Source: Rhodovulum sp. 12E13
GTDB taxonomy: Bacteria; Pseudomonadota; Alphaproteobacteria; Rhodobacterales; Rhodobacteraceae
Length of the DNA: 64,000 bases
Direction: 5' to 3'
Assembly (NCBI RefSeq): GCF_003340565.1
Contig: NZ_QPLK01000020.1
Coordinates: 1 to 64,000 of the forward strand
Under the pieces are notes generated by a model. That model was not told the DNA's origin. It searched no databases and saw only the letters and a list, made by a program, of their open reading frames with translations. Made by a program: the position numbers and the translations under genes. The number at the start of each line of letters is the position of its first letter. Position 1 is the first letter of the stretch. This document shows, in pieces, positions 34,713 through 42,741 of the stretch.

Positions 34713-36209
34713 ATGGGCGGCAGAATACTCGTGGTCGACGACGTGGCGACGAACCGCATCCTGCTCAGGGCGAAGCTGTCGATCGCCTGCTACGAGGTGC
34801 TCCAGGCGGCCGATGGAACGCGCGCGCTCGAGCTTGCGCGCAGCGCGCGGCCCGATCTCATCCTGCTCGACCTCGCCATGCCGGGGATGGACGGGCTGGA
34901 GGTGCTCGCGGCGCTCAAGGCCGAGGCCGAGACCGCGGCGATCCCCGTCGTCGTCGTCACCGCCCAAGCCGACACGCGCTCGCGCCTTGCCGCCCTGCGG
35001 GCCGGGGCGGAAGACTACCTCGCCAAGCCGGTCGACGACGCGATTCTGTCGGCCCGCGTCCGCTCGCTGCTACGCACGCGAATGCTGGCCGAGGAACTCG
35101 CGCTGCGCGAGGGCACGTGGCGCGCCCTCGGCTTCGGCGAGGCACAGGCGCGCGTCGAATGGGGCGGGGCCGAGGCCGCGGCGGCGCCCGCGCGCGTCGC
35201 CCTCGTCGGCCCCGACCGCCTGACGACCCGCGGCTGGCAGCGCGCGCTCGCGCCCCGCCTGCCGCACCGCTTCGACGCCATGACCCGGGCAGAGGCGCTG
35301 CGGCTCGCCCGCTCGGGCGCCGCGGACGACGCGCGCGATCCGGGCGACGACGTGCCGGAGGTGGTCGTGCTCGGGGCCGACCTCGCCTCGCCCGGCGATG
35401 GCCTGATGCTGCTTTCGGAGCTGCGGGCGAGCCCCGCGACGCGCCACGCCGCGATCCTCGTCGTGCTGGGAGCGGGGGCGCCGCAGCTCGGGCCGATGGC
35501 CCTCGATCTCGGCGCGTCCGACCTGCTCGAGCAGCCGGCCGAGCCCGAGGAGATGGCGCTGCGCGTGGCCACGCAGCTGCGCCGGGCCCGGGCGGCCGAC
35601 GCGATGCGCCGGCGCCTGCGCGAGGGGCTGCAGATGGCCGTGACCGACCCGCTCACCGGCCTGCCCAACCGCCGCTACGCGCTGTCGCACCTCGGGCGCG
35701 TGGCCGAACGGGCGGCGCGGCGCGGCAGCGGCTTCGCCGCGCTCGTGCTCGACCTCGACCACTTCAAGCAGGTGAACGACGCGCACGGCCACGCCGCCGG
35801 CGACTCGGTGCTGCGCGCGGTAGCCGACCGGCTGCAGCGCGGCCTGCGCGCCGTCGACCTGCTCGCCCGCATCGGGGGGGAGGAGTTCCTCGCGGTTCTG
35901 CCCGATACAGGCCGCGACGGGGCGCGCACCGTGGCCGAGCGGCTGCGCAGCGCCGTCGCGGCCCTGCCCGTGCCCCTGCCGGGCGGCGGCTCGGTCGCGC
36001 CGACCGTGTCGATCGGGCTCGCCTGCGTCGATGCCGGGCCGCCCGGCGGCAGCCCGACCGACGTCGACACGCTGATCGAGCGGGCCGACCGGGCGCTCTA
36101 CCGGGCCAAGAGCGCAGGCCGCGACCGCGTCTGCTGCTCCGGCGACGCCCCCGCGCCCTCCCCAGCGTCGGGTCGGCGCCCCGGCGCGAGAGGCGTGGCG
36201 GCGGCCTGA
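34713..36209 (+). CDS. PleD-like response regulator diguanylate cyclase (REC-REC'-GGDEF)
   Basis: A 498-residue protein. REC1 (about 4-120) has RILVVDDVATN, phospho-Asp near 53 (LLDLAMPGMDG) and Lys near 105 (LAKPVDD). REC2 (about 155-290) is degenerate and lacks clear catalytic Asp and Lys placements, as in PleD, where it serves as dimer adaptor. The GGDEF domain (about 305-480) has LLARIGGEEFLAVLP and an RAVD I-site five residues before. Phosphorylation of REC1 would drive dimerisation and c-di-GMP synthesis. No divK or kinase gene is next to it. The ATG at 34713 after GAGAGGCATTGGC gives the usual start at the receiver. It could be the PleD orthologue, but synteny does not prove it. Confidence 0.92.
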   Translation: MGGRILVVDDVATNRILLRAKLSIACYEVLQAADGTRALELARSARPDLILLDLAMPGMDGLEVLAALKAEAETAAIPVVVVTAQADTRSRLAALRAGAEDYLAKPVDDAILSARVRSLLRTRMLAEELALREGTWRALGFGEAQARVEWGGAEAAAAPARVALVGPDRLTTRGWQRALAPRLPHRFDAMTRAEALRLARSGAADDARDPGDDVPEVVVLGADLASPGDGLMLLSELRASPATRHAAILVVLGAGAPQLGPMALDLGASDLLEQPAEPEEMALRVATQLRRARAADAMRRRLREGLQMAVTDPLTGLPNRRYALSHLGRVAERAARRGSGFAALVLDLDHFKQVNDAHGHAAGDSVLRAVADRLQRGLRAVDLLARIGGEEFLAVLPDTGRDGARTVAERLRSAVAALPVPLPGGGSVAPTVSIGLACVDAGPPGGSPTDVDTLIERADRALYRAKSAGRDRVCCSGDAPAPSPASGRRPGARGVAAA

Positions 36210-36279
36210 GCCACGCCCCGGCCGGACCGATACGCGCGACCGGGCGCAATCGCCGCCAGCGTTCGGCACGCCCGGCCAG

Positions 36280-36313
36280 TGGCACGCTGGCAGGTCTGGC
36301 ATGCTGGCAGGTC
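36280..36313 (+). repeat. Perfect-length tandem repeat, 2 x 17 bp
   Basis: TGGCACGCTGGCAGGTC (36280-36296) followed directly by TGGCATGCTGGCAGGTC (36297-36313), differing at one base. It lies between the PleD-like gene and the GST gene, about 160 bases before the EcfG-like promoter. It could be a paired protein-binding site, or a recent duplication. Confidence 0.8.
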
Positions 36314-36470
36314 CGGCCGCATCGCGGACGGGGGTGTGTCGCCGCGCCCGCCGCCCGCCCTCGGGCAAGAGCGCGCCTCCCCGCTCGGCGGACACGGCCG
36401 CCGTCGATCGGCGTCACGCTCTCGACCGGCCGACCGGGCGAGCCCCCTCCGAGCGGACCCGCCGTCGCGC

Positions 36471-36496
36471 GGAACCGGCAGCACCCGCCAGGCGTT
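36471..36496 (+). promoter_or_regulatory. EcfG-type promoter in front of the GST gene
   Basis: GGAAC (36471-36475), 17 bases, CGTT (36493-36496), an exact match to the EcfG consensus. The -10 ends only 10 bases before the ATG at 36507, so the transcript would be nearly leaderless. By base frequency about one such match is expected by chance in 64 kb on two strands, so position is the main support. Confidence 0.5.
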
Positions 36497-36506
36497 GGCG
36501 AAGGCG

Positions 36507-37235
36507 ATGCAAGGCGATCCGCCCCCCCGCTACGGCCTCCAATACTGGCCCGTCATGTTCCGTGGCCAGTTCGTCCGCGCGACCCTCGCCCATGCCGACG
36601 CGCCATGGGACGAGGCCGATATCGACGCGGTCGCGGACGCGATGTCCGAAGACCCGGAAGACCAGCCGGTGCCCTTCATGGGCCCGCCCGTGCTGACCGA
36701 CCGTCAGGCAGGGGTGACGCTGGCGCAGATGCCCGCGATCCTCGACTACCTCGCCCGTGTCCACGGTCTGATGCCCGGCGACCCCGCGCGCGACGCGCTG
36801 ACCCGCAAGGTCGTGGCCGACGCCAACGACGTGCTGATGGAGATGACCCGCCACAACGGCGCGCAGATGTGGACGGCAGAGGCCTGGGCCGAGTACGGGC
36901 CGCGCCTGTCGCGCTGGATGGCGATCTTCGACGAGACGGGCCGGCGCCACGGACTGACCGAGGGCGGCGGCACCCTGCTCGGCACGGAGGCGCCCGGTCT
37001 CGCCGATCTCGTGAGCCATGTCCTCTGGGGCACGATGACCGACACGCTGCCCGCGCTTCGCCCCCTCCTCGAGCGCACCGCGCCCACGCTCGCCGCCCTG
37101 TCGGATCGGATCGGCGCCCGGCCCGAGCAGGCCGCCCTGCGTGCGCGCAGCGTCGAGGCGTGGGGCGAGGCCTGGTGCGGCGGGCAGATCGAGGCGTCGC
37201 TGCGCGCGGCGATCGCGGCTCAGGCCACCGGGTAG
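36507..37235 (+). CDS. Glutathione S-transferase family protein
   Basis: A 242-residue cytoplasmic protein with the thioredoxin-like GST N-terminal domain (YGLQYWPVMFRGQFVRATLA, PFMGPPVLTDRQAGVTLAQM, where V-L and the following turn hold the cis-Pro-type glutathione site) and an all-helical C-terminal domain (ANDVLMEMTRHNGAQMWTAE, ADLVSHVLWGTMTDTLPAL). Substrate unknown. The ATG at 36507 is preceded by GGCGAAGGCG and lies at the first beta strand; a longer frame upstream is rich in Arg and Ser and unlikely. Possible control by EcfG would make it a stress gene. It overlaps the convergent lrp-type gene by 16 bases at its 3' end. Confidence 0.85.
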   Translation: MQGDPPPRYGLQYWPVMFRGQFVRATLAHADAPWDEADIDAVADAMSEDPEDQPVPFMGPPVLTDRQAGVTLAQMPAILDYLARVHGLMPGDPARDALTRKVVADANDVLMEMTRHNGAQMWTAEAWAEYGPRLSRWMAIFDETGRRHGLTEGGGTLLGTEAPGLADLVSHVLWGTMTDTLPALRPLLERTAPTLAALSDRIGARPEQAALRARSVEAWGEAWCGGQIEASLRAAIAAQATG

Positions 37236-37675
37236 CCGCGGAACGGCTTGATCCGGCGCAGCGCGAAGCGGGTGTGCATCGAGGCGACGCCGGGCAGGCG
37301 CGAGAGCACGTGGCGGTGGATTCGGTCGTAATCGCCCATGTCGCGGGCCATGATGTGCAGGTGGTAATCGGCCCGCCCCGCGGTCAGCCAGCATTCGAGG
37401 ATCTCGGCGTGGCGCTCGACCGCCTTCTCGAAGGCGGCCAGCGTCTTCTCGTCCTGCCCGGACAACGAGATGTCGACGAAGACCTCGATCGTCAGCCCCA
37501 GCGCCTCCGGATCCAGCCGCGCGGCATAGCCCGCGACAAGCCCCCTCTCCTCGAGCAGGCGGACGCGGCGATGACAGGCCGAGGTCGACAGGCCCACCTC
37601 TTCGGCGAGCGCGGCGACGGGCCGGCCCGAATCGGCCTGCAGGCGCGCCAGGATCCTGCGGTCGAGCTCATCCAT
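37220..37675 (-). CDS. Lrp/AsnC-family regulator (probable regulator of ald)
   Basis: A 151-residue protein with an N-terminal helix-turn-helix (LDRRILARLQADSGRPVAAL, AEEVGLSTSACHRRVRLLEE) and a C-terminal RAM domain (about 65-145, VFVDISLSGQDEKTLAAFEK, AGRADYHLHIMARD). Such proteins, for example AldR or BkdR types, sense amino acids and control catabolic genes. It stands divergent from ald, the usual AldR arrangement, so alanine-dependent activation of ald is a fair inference. GAAGAAGAG lies before the ATG at 37675. Confidence 0.92.
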   Translation of the reverse strand: MDELDRRILARLQADSGRPVAALAEEVGLSTSACHRRVRLLEERGLVAGYAARLDPEALGLTIEVFVDISLSGQDEKTLAAFEKAVERHAEILECWLTAGRADYHLHIMARDMGDYDRIHRHVLSRLPGVASMHTRFALRRIKPFRGYPVA

Positions 37676-37806
37676 CTCTTCTTCCCGCCAAGATGCCGAT
37701 TGATCGGAAATATTCCATCTCAGGAGCCGAATCGCCAGCACTTTGCCGCGATTTCCCGCATGCAACGGGATACGATCCGGCCAAACGCCAGGCCGGAGGA
37801 GACGAA
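37676..37806. promoter_or_regulatory. lrp-ald divergent control region
   Basis: 131 bases between the regulator and ald. The AT-rich core GATTGATCGGAAATATTCCA (37698-37717) contains the interrupted palindrome GGAA-ATA-TTCC (37706-37716), which could be an Lrp-type site near both promoters. A good -10/-35 pair is not evident. Confidence 0.4.
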
Positions 37807-38925
37807 ATGCGCATCGGGTGCCCGAGGGAGATCAAGCCGCAGGAATACCGCGTCGGGCTTACGCCCGAGAGCGCGGCCGAGCTCGTGGCGCACGGCCACG
37901 AGGTGGTCGTCGAAGCCGGCGCGGGTGCCGGGATCGACGCGACCGACGCCGCCTACGCGGCGGCCGGCGCCCGCGTCGTCGATGTCGAAGAGGTGTTCGC
38001 CACCGCCGACATCGTGGTGAAGGTGAAGGAGCCGCAGGCCGAGGAGCGCAAGCGCCTGCGCCCGGGGCAGACGCTCTACACCTACCTGCACCTCGCGCCC
38101 GACATGGCGCAGACAGCCGACCTGATCGCCTCGGGCGCCACCTGCATCGCCTACGAGACGGTGACCGGCGCGCAGGGCGGCCTGCCGCTGCTCAAGCCCA
38201 TGAGCCAGGTCGCGGGGCGCATGTCGGTCCAGGCCGGCGCCCACGCGCTCGAAAAGGCGCAGGGCGGGCGCGGCGTGCTGCTCGGCGGCGTGCCGGGCGT
38301 GGCGCCGGCGAAGGTGGTGGTGATCGGCGGCGGCGTGGTGGGCTTCAACGCCGCGCAGATGGCGGTGGGCCTGGGCGCCGACGTGACCATCCTCGACCGC
38401 GACGCGGAGGTGCTCGAGGCGCGGGCGACGCATTTCGGCGCCTCGGCCAAGACCGCCCATTCGACGCGCACGCGCCTGCTGGAGCTCCTCCCCGAGGCCG
38501 ACCTGGTGATCGGCGCGGTGCTGGTGCCCGGCGCGGCGGCGCCGAACCTGGTGCGCCGCGAAGACCTGTCGATCCTGCGGCCCGGCGCGGTGCTGGTCGA
38601 CGTGGCGATCGACCAGGGCGGCTGCTTCGAGACGTCGCGGCCGACGACCCATGCCGATCCGCTCTACACCGTCGACGGCATCGTGCATTACTGCGTGGCC
38701 AACATGCCCGGCGGGGTTGCGCGCACCTCGACCTACGCATTGAACAACGCCACCCTGCCCCACCTGCTGAAGCTCGCCGATCTCGGCGTGAAAGAGGCCC
38801 TGACGCGCGACGCGCATCTCCGCGCGGGGCTCAACGTGGCCGCCGGACGGATCACCTGCGCCCCTGTGGCCGAAGCGCAGAACCTCAACCACGCCCCGGC
38901 CGAAGACGCCCTCGCCGCGCTCTGA
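37807..38925 (+). CDS. ald: Alanine dehydrogenase
   Basis: A 372-residue NAD-dependent enzyme: L-alanine to pyruvate and ammonium. [31 protein letters not shown] with active-site Lys, TYLHLAPD with catalytic His near 96, [20 protein letters not shown], the dinucleotide fold [20 protein letters not shown], and [20 protein letters not shown] with catalytic Asp are all present. Length is exactly that of the family. It is divergent from an Lrp-type regulator that probably controls it. GGAGGAGACGAA precedes the ATG at 37807. The 3' end is followed by a pair of palindromes. Confidence 0.96.
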   Translation: MRIGCPREIKPQEYRVGLTPESAAELVAHGHEVVVEAGAGAGIDATDAAYAAAGARVVDVEEVFATADIVVKVKEPQAEERKRLRPGQTLYTYLHLAPDMAQTADLIASGATCIAYETVTGAQGGLPLLKPMSQVAGRMSVQAGAHALEKAQGGRGVLLGGVPGVAPAKVVVIGGGVVGFNAAQMAVGLGADVTILDRDAEVLEARATHFGASAKTAHSTRTRLLELLPEADLVIGAVLVPGAAAPNLVRREDLSILRPGAVLVDVAIDQGGCFETSRPTTHADPLYTVDGIVHYCVANMPGGVARTSTYALNNATLPHLLKLADLGVKEALTRDAHLRAGLNVAAGRITCAPVAEAQNLNHAPAEDALAAL

Positions 38926-38963
38926 CGGACGAGCAGCGCACCCCGGCCCGACCGGCGCGAGGC

Positions 38964-39012
38964 AAATTCCTTCATGAAGGAATTTGGCAAGAGCCTTGCG
39001 GAAGGCTCTTGC
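38964..39012. repeat. Palindrome family B, copy 4 (two units)
   Basis: A perfect 22-bp palindrome with arms AAATTCCTTCA and TGAAGGAATTT (38964-38985), one base, then an 11-bp stem GCAAGAGCCTT and AAGGCTCTTGC with loop GCGG (38987-39012). It lies between the convergent ald and P-loop genes, where a bidirectional terminator is expected. The first unit is far more AT-rich than its surroundings. Confidence 0.85.
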
Positions 39013-39044
39013 GCGGCGCACCGCCGGCCGGTGGAGCGTTCCGC

Positions 39045-39695
39045 TCAGGCGGGCGCAGGGGCGGGGATGGGGGCGCGGGCCACCGCGTCGAGCACCGCAT
39101 GGGCGAGGCGCTCGGGCGGCGGCGTCGCGTCGAGCCGCAGCACCGGGCAGGGAAGCGTGGCGATCCAGGCCTCGTGGCGGGCGAGCGAGCGTCCGGGGCG
39201 GCGCCCGTGCTCGTAGCCGTCGGCCCAGGCGAGAAAGGCGCGCACCTCTTCGTGTGCCGCCCCGCCGCGATCGGCGGCCTTCCCGTGCCGCAGCCGCTCG
39301 CGCGCCTCGAGCCGCGCCCGGCGCACCGGCTGCGGCAGGGTCAGGAACACCGCCAGCGTGAAGCGGCGGGGAATGTCGGCGGCCCAGCTTTCCATTGCGC
39401 CAGACAGCACCCAGTCCGACCGCGGCAGGAACAACTCGCCGGCAAGGGCGCGCCGCTCCGCGGGCGGTCGTTTGCGGCGGAACGGCGGATCGGTCGGGTA
39501 CCAGTAGAGATCGTCGGCATCGAAATGCTGCGAGCCGAGGCGCATGGCGAGCAGCCGCCCGAGCGTCGAGGTGCCGGTGCCGGAGGCACCGAAGACGTGG
39601 ATGCGGTGGCTGCGCCCGGCCACCTCGATGCCGGGACCGGGTGGCGGAGCGTCGACGCAGTCCTGCGTCGCCCCCGAGGCACCCTCGGCGCTCAC
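39045..39695 (-). CDS. P-loop NTPase, adenylate-kinase-like, with Thr in place of the Walker A lysine
   Basis: A 216-residue protein. The nucleotide-binding loop is IHVFGASGTGTSTLGRLLA (about 32-50), in which the Walker A lysine is Thr (G-T-S-T). HFDADDLYWYPTDPPFRRKR and LSGAMESWAADIPRRFTLAV follow, as in a family of uncharacterised kinase-like proteins related to FlaR/topology modulation proteins. Whether it binds nucleotides normally is unknown. The GTG at 39695 is the first start in the frame; a start near residue 26 (GTG) would match shorter homologues better. It lies 115 bases after msrA in the same direction. Confidence 0.75.
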   Translation of the reverse strand: MSAEGASGATQDCVDAPPPGPGIEVAGRSHRIHVFGASGTGTSTLGRLLAMRLGSQHFDADDLYWYPTDPPFRRKRPPAERRALAGELFLPRSDWVLSGAMESWAADIPRRFTLAVFLTLPQPVRRARLEARERLRHGKAADRGGAAHEEVRAFLAWADGYEHGRRPGRSLARHEAWIATLPCPVLRLDATPPPERLAHAVLDAVARAPIPAPAPA

Positions 39696-39810
39696 CGCTC
39701 CGCCTCGCGGCGTCCCCGGCTGGGGCTCGTCATACCGGTCGAGGCTCTCGTCGCTGCCGCCATGCGCACCCTTTCCCGCGTCACGCGCCTCGGCCGCCCG
39801 GCCGCCCCCG

Positions 39811-40521
39811 TCAGGCGCCCCGCCTGGCGCCGCCGCCCGTGCCGCCGCCCGTGCCGCCGCCAGACCCGGCCTCCACGCCCGTGCCGACCGGGCAGGACAC
39901 GCCCGTGCCGCCGACGCCGCAATAGCCGCCAGGGATCTTCGCGAGATATTGCTGGTGATAGTCCTCGGCGAAGTAGAAGCGCGGCGCCTCGACGATCTCG
40001 GTCGTCACGGGGCCGTAGCCGGCCTCGGCAAGCCGTGCCGCATACACCTCGCGGCTGGCCTCGGCCGCCTTCCGCTGCGCCTCGGTCGTCCAGTAGATCC
40101 CCGACCGGTACTGCGTGCCCACGTCGTTGCCCTGCCGCATCCCCTGGGTGGGATCGTGCCCCTCCCAGAACACCCGCAGAAGCTCCTCGTAGGGAATCAC
40201 TGCCGGGTCGTGGACCACCCGCACCACCTCGTTGTGGTTGGTGCGCCCCGAGCAGACCTCGCGGTAGGTGGGGTTGGGCGTCTCGCCGCCCGCATAGCCG
40301 ACCATGGTCAGCCACACGCCGTCGCGGCGCCAGAACATCCGCTCGACACCCCAGAAGCAGCCCATCCCGAACAGCGCCACCTCCATCCCTTCGGGCACCT
40401 CGAGCGTCAGGGGCCGGCCCGTCACGAAATGCGCCTCCGCCGTGGGAATCGGCGTGTCGCGTCCCGGCAGCGTCTCGTCGGCGGCGATCCTGGCCGCGGT
40501 CCGTCTCAGAAATCCGAACAT
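39811..40521 (-). CDS. msrA: Peptide methionine sulfoxide reductase A, with Gly-rich tail
   Basis: A 236-residue enzyme that reduces methionine-S-sulfoxide in proteins. The catalytic Cys is near 55 in [60 protein letters not shown] and PYTY-type [13 protein letters not shown] follow. After the recycling Cys region ([16 protein letters not shown]) the protein ends with an unusual [18 protein letters not shown] tail. There is no signal peptide, so it is cytoplasmic. The ATG at 40521 gives [20 protein letters not shown], as in alphaproteobacterial MsrA. Confidence 0.95.
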   Translation of the reverse strand: MFGFLRRTAARIAADETLPGRDTPIPTAEAHFVTGRPLTLEVPEGMEVALFGMGCFWGVERMFWRRDGVWLTMVGYAGGETPNPTYREVCSGRTNHNEVVRVVHDPAVIPYEELLRVFWEGHDPTQGMRQGNDVGTQYRSGIYWTTEAQRKAAEASREVYAARLAEAGYGPVTTEIVEAPRFYFAEDYHQQYLAKIPGGYCGVGGTGVSCPVGTGVEAGSGGGTGGGTGGGARRGA

Positions 40522-40684
40522 GGAGTCCCTCCGCCTCGTGTCAGGGCGCGATATAGTCCTGCCACGATCGGCGTCCCACTCCGCCGGGGCGGGCTGTCGC
40601 AGGGGGCGCCGCGGCGCGGCCCGCCATAGGCCCGGGCTCGGCATCTCGGGCCCCCGGGCAGACATCCCGGGGCGCGCGACGGCC

Positions 40685-41218
40685 TCAGCGCGGCGTGAAG
40701 CGGTAGTCGACCTCGGCGAACCGCCCCGTGGGGAAGGTGTAGGCGAAACGCAGGCCCGCCGGCCCCGCCATCACGTCGTGCTCGGCCTCGGCGGGGATGT
40801 AGACGGCCACGCCCGCGGCGATCTCGTGCGCCACGCCCTCGATGGTGACCGTGCCACCGCCCTCGAGCCCGAAATACACCTCGGCGGGCCCGTGGCGATG
40901 CGGCAGCAGGGTGTCGCCGGGGCCGAACTCTGCCACGCCCAGCACCACGCCGGAGGAGGGCGTGCGGTCGGCGCAGATCACCGTTCGCCAGCGCACGGTG
41001 CCGAAGGCCGGGTCGTCGCCCCCCTCGAGAGGCACGGCCTCGGCCATGATGGCAAAGCCCGCCCCGGGCGCGACGGGCACGTTGGCCGGCGCCCCGGCGG
41101 CGTCGTCGAGCGCCTCGGGGGCGATCAGCTCGCCACAGCACTCGGCTCCCTCCCAGTCGACGCCACCCGGGGCGGCAGCGGCCAGGTCGAAGGCGGTCAG
41201 GGTCGGGTCGGGCGTCAT
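40685..41218 (-). CDS. Cupin-domain protein
   Basis: A 177-residue protein with one clear cupin barrel in the C-terminal half: [20 protein letters not shown] (metal-ligand His pair and Glu) and [20 protein letters not shown] (second motif with His). The N-terminal part (1-85) is less clear. Related sequences are sometimes labelled DMSP-lyase-like, but the cupin motif alone does not show lyase activity, and no other sulfonium genes are near except the downstream divergent sulfur transporter. Function unknown. ATG at 41218. Confidence 0.78.
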   Translation of the reverse strand: MTPDPTLTAFDLAAAAPGGVDWEGAECCGELIAPEALDDAAGAPANVPVAPGAGFAIMAEAVPLEGGDDPAFGTVRWRTVICADRTPSSGVVLGVAEFGPGDTLLPHRHGPAEVYFGLEGGGTVTIEGVAHEIAAGVAVYIPAEAEHDVMAGPAGLRFAYTFPTGRFAEVDYRFTPR

Positions 41219-41476
41219 GGCCGTGTCTCCCTCGCGGCGGTGCGTCCCCGCCGCCCGTCTCGCACGGGATCGCCGGCCGAGGATCGCCCACGGGCGACGC
41301 GCGCGAGTCGTTTTTCTTCGGCCCGACTGGCGCGGGCCGATCCGCCAGAGCGCCGCCGACGCCGCGACAGGCCGCGCAACCCGGCCGCTTTCGCCGCGAC
41401 ACGCCCGCCCTGATCCAGATCAAGGCATCCATTCCGCGGTGCGAATACGTGATCGCGGTCGGTGGAGGGACGCGGC

Positions 41477-42547
41477 ATGGATATCCTCGGCATCGTGGAG
41501 CGCATCGGCGAGGCGCCGGCCGCCGCCCTCTTCGGCGTCATGACCGGCGTGATCTTCGGGATCGCCGCCCAGCGCTCGCAGTTCTGCCTGCGCGCGGCGA
41601 CGGTGGAGTTCGCCCGCGGCCGCCTCGGCCCCCGCATGGCGATCTGGCTGCTGTGCTTCTCCACCGCGCTCGTCTGGGTGCAGGCGGCCGACCTCGCCGG
41701 GCTGATGCGCGCGGAGGACGCCCGCATGATGGCGGTGCCGGGCTCGTGGTCGGGGGCCATCGTCGGCGGGCTCCTGTTCGGCGTCGGCATGGTGCTGGCG
41801 CGCGGCTGTTCGGGGCGGCTTCTGGTGCTCGCGGGCACCGGCAACCTGCGCGCGGTGGTGGCGGGCCTCGTCTTCGCCGTCGTGGCGCAGATGAGCCTCT
41901 ACGGCATCCTCGCCCCCGCGCGGGCCGAGATCGCGGGGCTCTGGATCACCGGCGGCGGGCGGAACCTCGATCTGCTGGCCGCCCTGCACCTGCCCGAGGC
42001 GTCGGGCCTCGCCCTCGGGCTCGCGCTGGCCGGCATCGCCCTGTGGCTGTCCTTCCGCAACCGGCTGCGCGTCGCCACCCTGGTCTTCGCCTCGGGCGTG
42101 GGCTTCGCCGTGGCGGTGGGCTGGGCCGTCACCTTCGGTCTTTCCCGGGTCGCCTTCGATCCCGTCCAGATCGAGAGCGTCACCTTCACCGGGCCGTCGG
42201 CCTCGACGCTGATGTTCTTCCTCGCGCCCGAGCGGGTGCTCGACTTCGATATCGGGCTCGTGCCGGGCGTGTTCATCGGCGCCTTCCTGGCGGCCTGGGC
42301 GGCGGGCGAGCTCAAGGCCCAGAGCTTTCACGACCCCGTCACGATGACGCGCTCGGGGCTGGGCGCGGCGGCGATGGGCTTCGGCGGCATGCTCGCCGGC
42401 GGCTGCGCGATCGGCGCCGGCGTGACCGGGGGCTCGATCTTCGTCGGCACCGCCTGGGCGGCGCTGACGGCGATGTGGGTGGGCGCCGCGATCACCGACC
42501 GCCTGCTCGACCAGCGCGGCGCGCGCGGCGCCCCCGTCGCCGTCTGA
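41477..42547 (+). CDS. YeeE/YedE family sulfur-compound transporter
   Basis: A 356-residue inner-membrane protein with about nine helices. Three conserved Cys motifs are present: IAAQRSQFCLRAATVEFARG near the N-terminus, VLARGCSGRLLVLAG in the middle, and LAGGCAIGAGVTGGSIFVGT near the C-terminus. In TsuA, a characterised relative, such cysteines guide thiosulfate through the membrane. This protein probably imports thiosulfate or a similar sulfur species. The ATG at 41477 is chosen because GGAGGGA lies six bases upstream; a GTG 15 bases earlier is in frame. The gene is divergent from the cupin gene and convergent with priA. Confidence 0.9.
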   Translation: MDILGIVERIGEAPAAALFGVMTGVIFGIAAQRSQFCLRAATVEFARGRLGPRMAIWLLCFSTALVWVQAADLAGLMRAEDARMMAVPGSWSGAIVGGLLFGVGMVLARGCSGRLLVLAGTGNLRAVVAGLVFAVVAQMSLYGILAPARAEIAGLWITGGGRNLDLLAALHLPEASGLALGLALAGIALWLSFRNRLRVATLVFASGVGFAVAVGWAVTFGLSRVAFDPVQIESVTFTGPSASTLMFFLAPERVLDFDIGLVPGVFIGAFLAAWAAGELKAQSFHDPVTMTRSGLGAAAMGFGGMLAGGCAIGAGVTGGSIFVGTAWAALTAMWVGAAITDRLLDQRGARGAPVAV

Positions 42548-42644
42548 CCCGTCACGGTCCTAGCCGTCACGGTCCTCGCCGTCGCAGGCCAGGTCCTCGT
42601 GAGCCGCGCCCTCGCGGGCCGAGTCGAAACGCGGCCCCCGCCCC

Positions 42645-42672
42645 TTCTTCTTGCTGAAAATATCCCCGCCGG
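42645..42672 (+). repeat. Element A, copy 3
   Basis: TTCTTCTTGCTGAAAATATC followed by CCCGCCGG. It matches element A in the first 20 bases with three changes; the G-run is replaced by a CCGGAGG context. The inverted pair GCGCCCG-GAA-CGGGCGC nearby (about 42680-42696) could be its hairpin. It lies between the convergent yedE-type and priA genes. Confidence 0.7.
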
Positions 42673-42741
42673 AGGCCCGCGCCCGGAACGGGCGCGACCC
42701 AGGGGGAACGCGCCGCAGGCGCTCCGCCGCGATACCGACCC

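Noticed and set aside
40685-41218. DMSP lyase
   Set aside because: Only a generic cupin motif is visible; the extra conserved residues of DddL/Q/W cannot be confirmed, and no DMSP genes are near.
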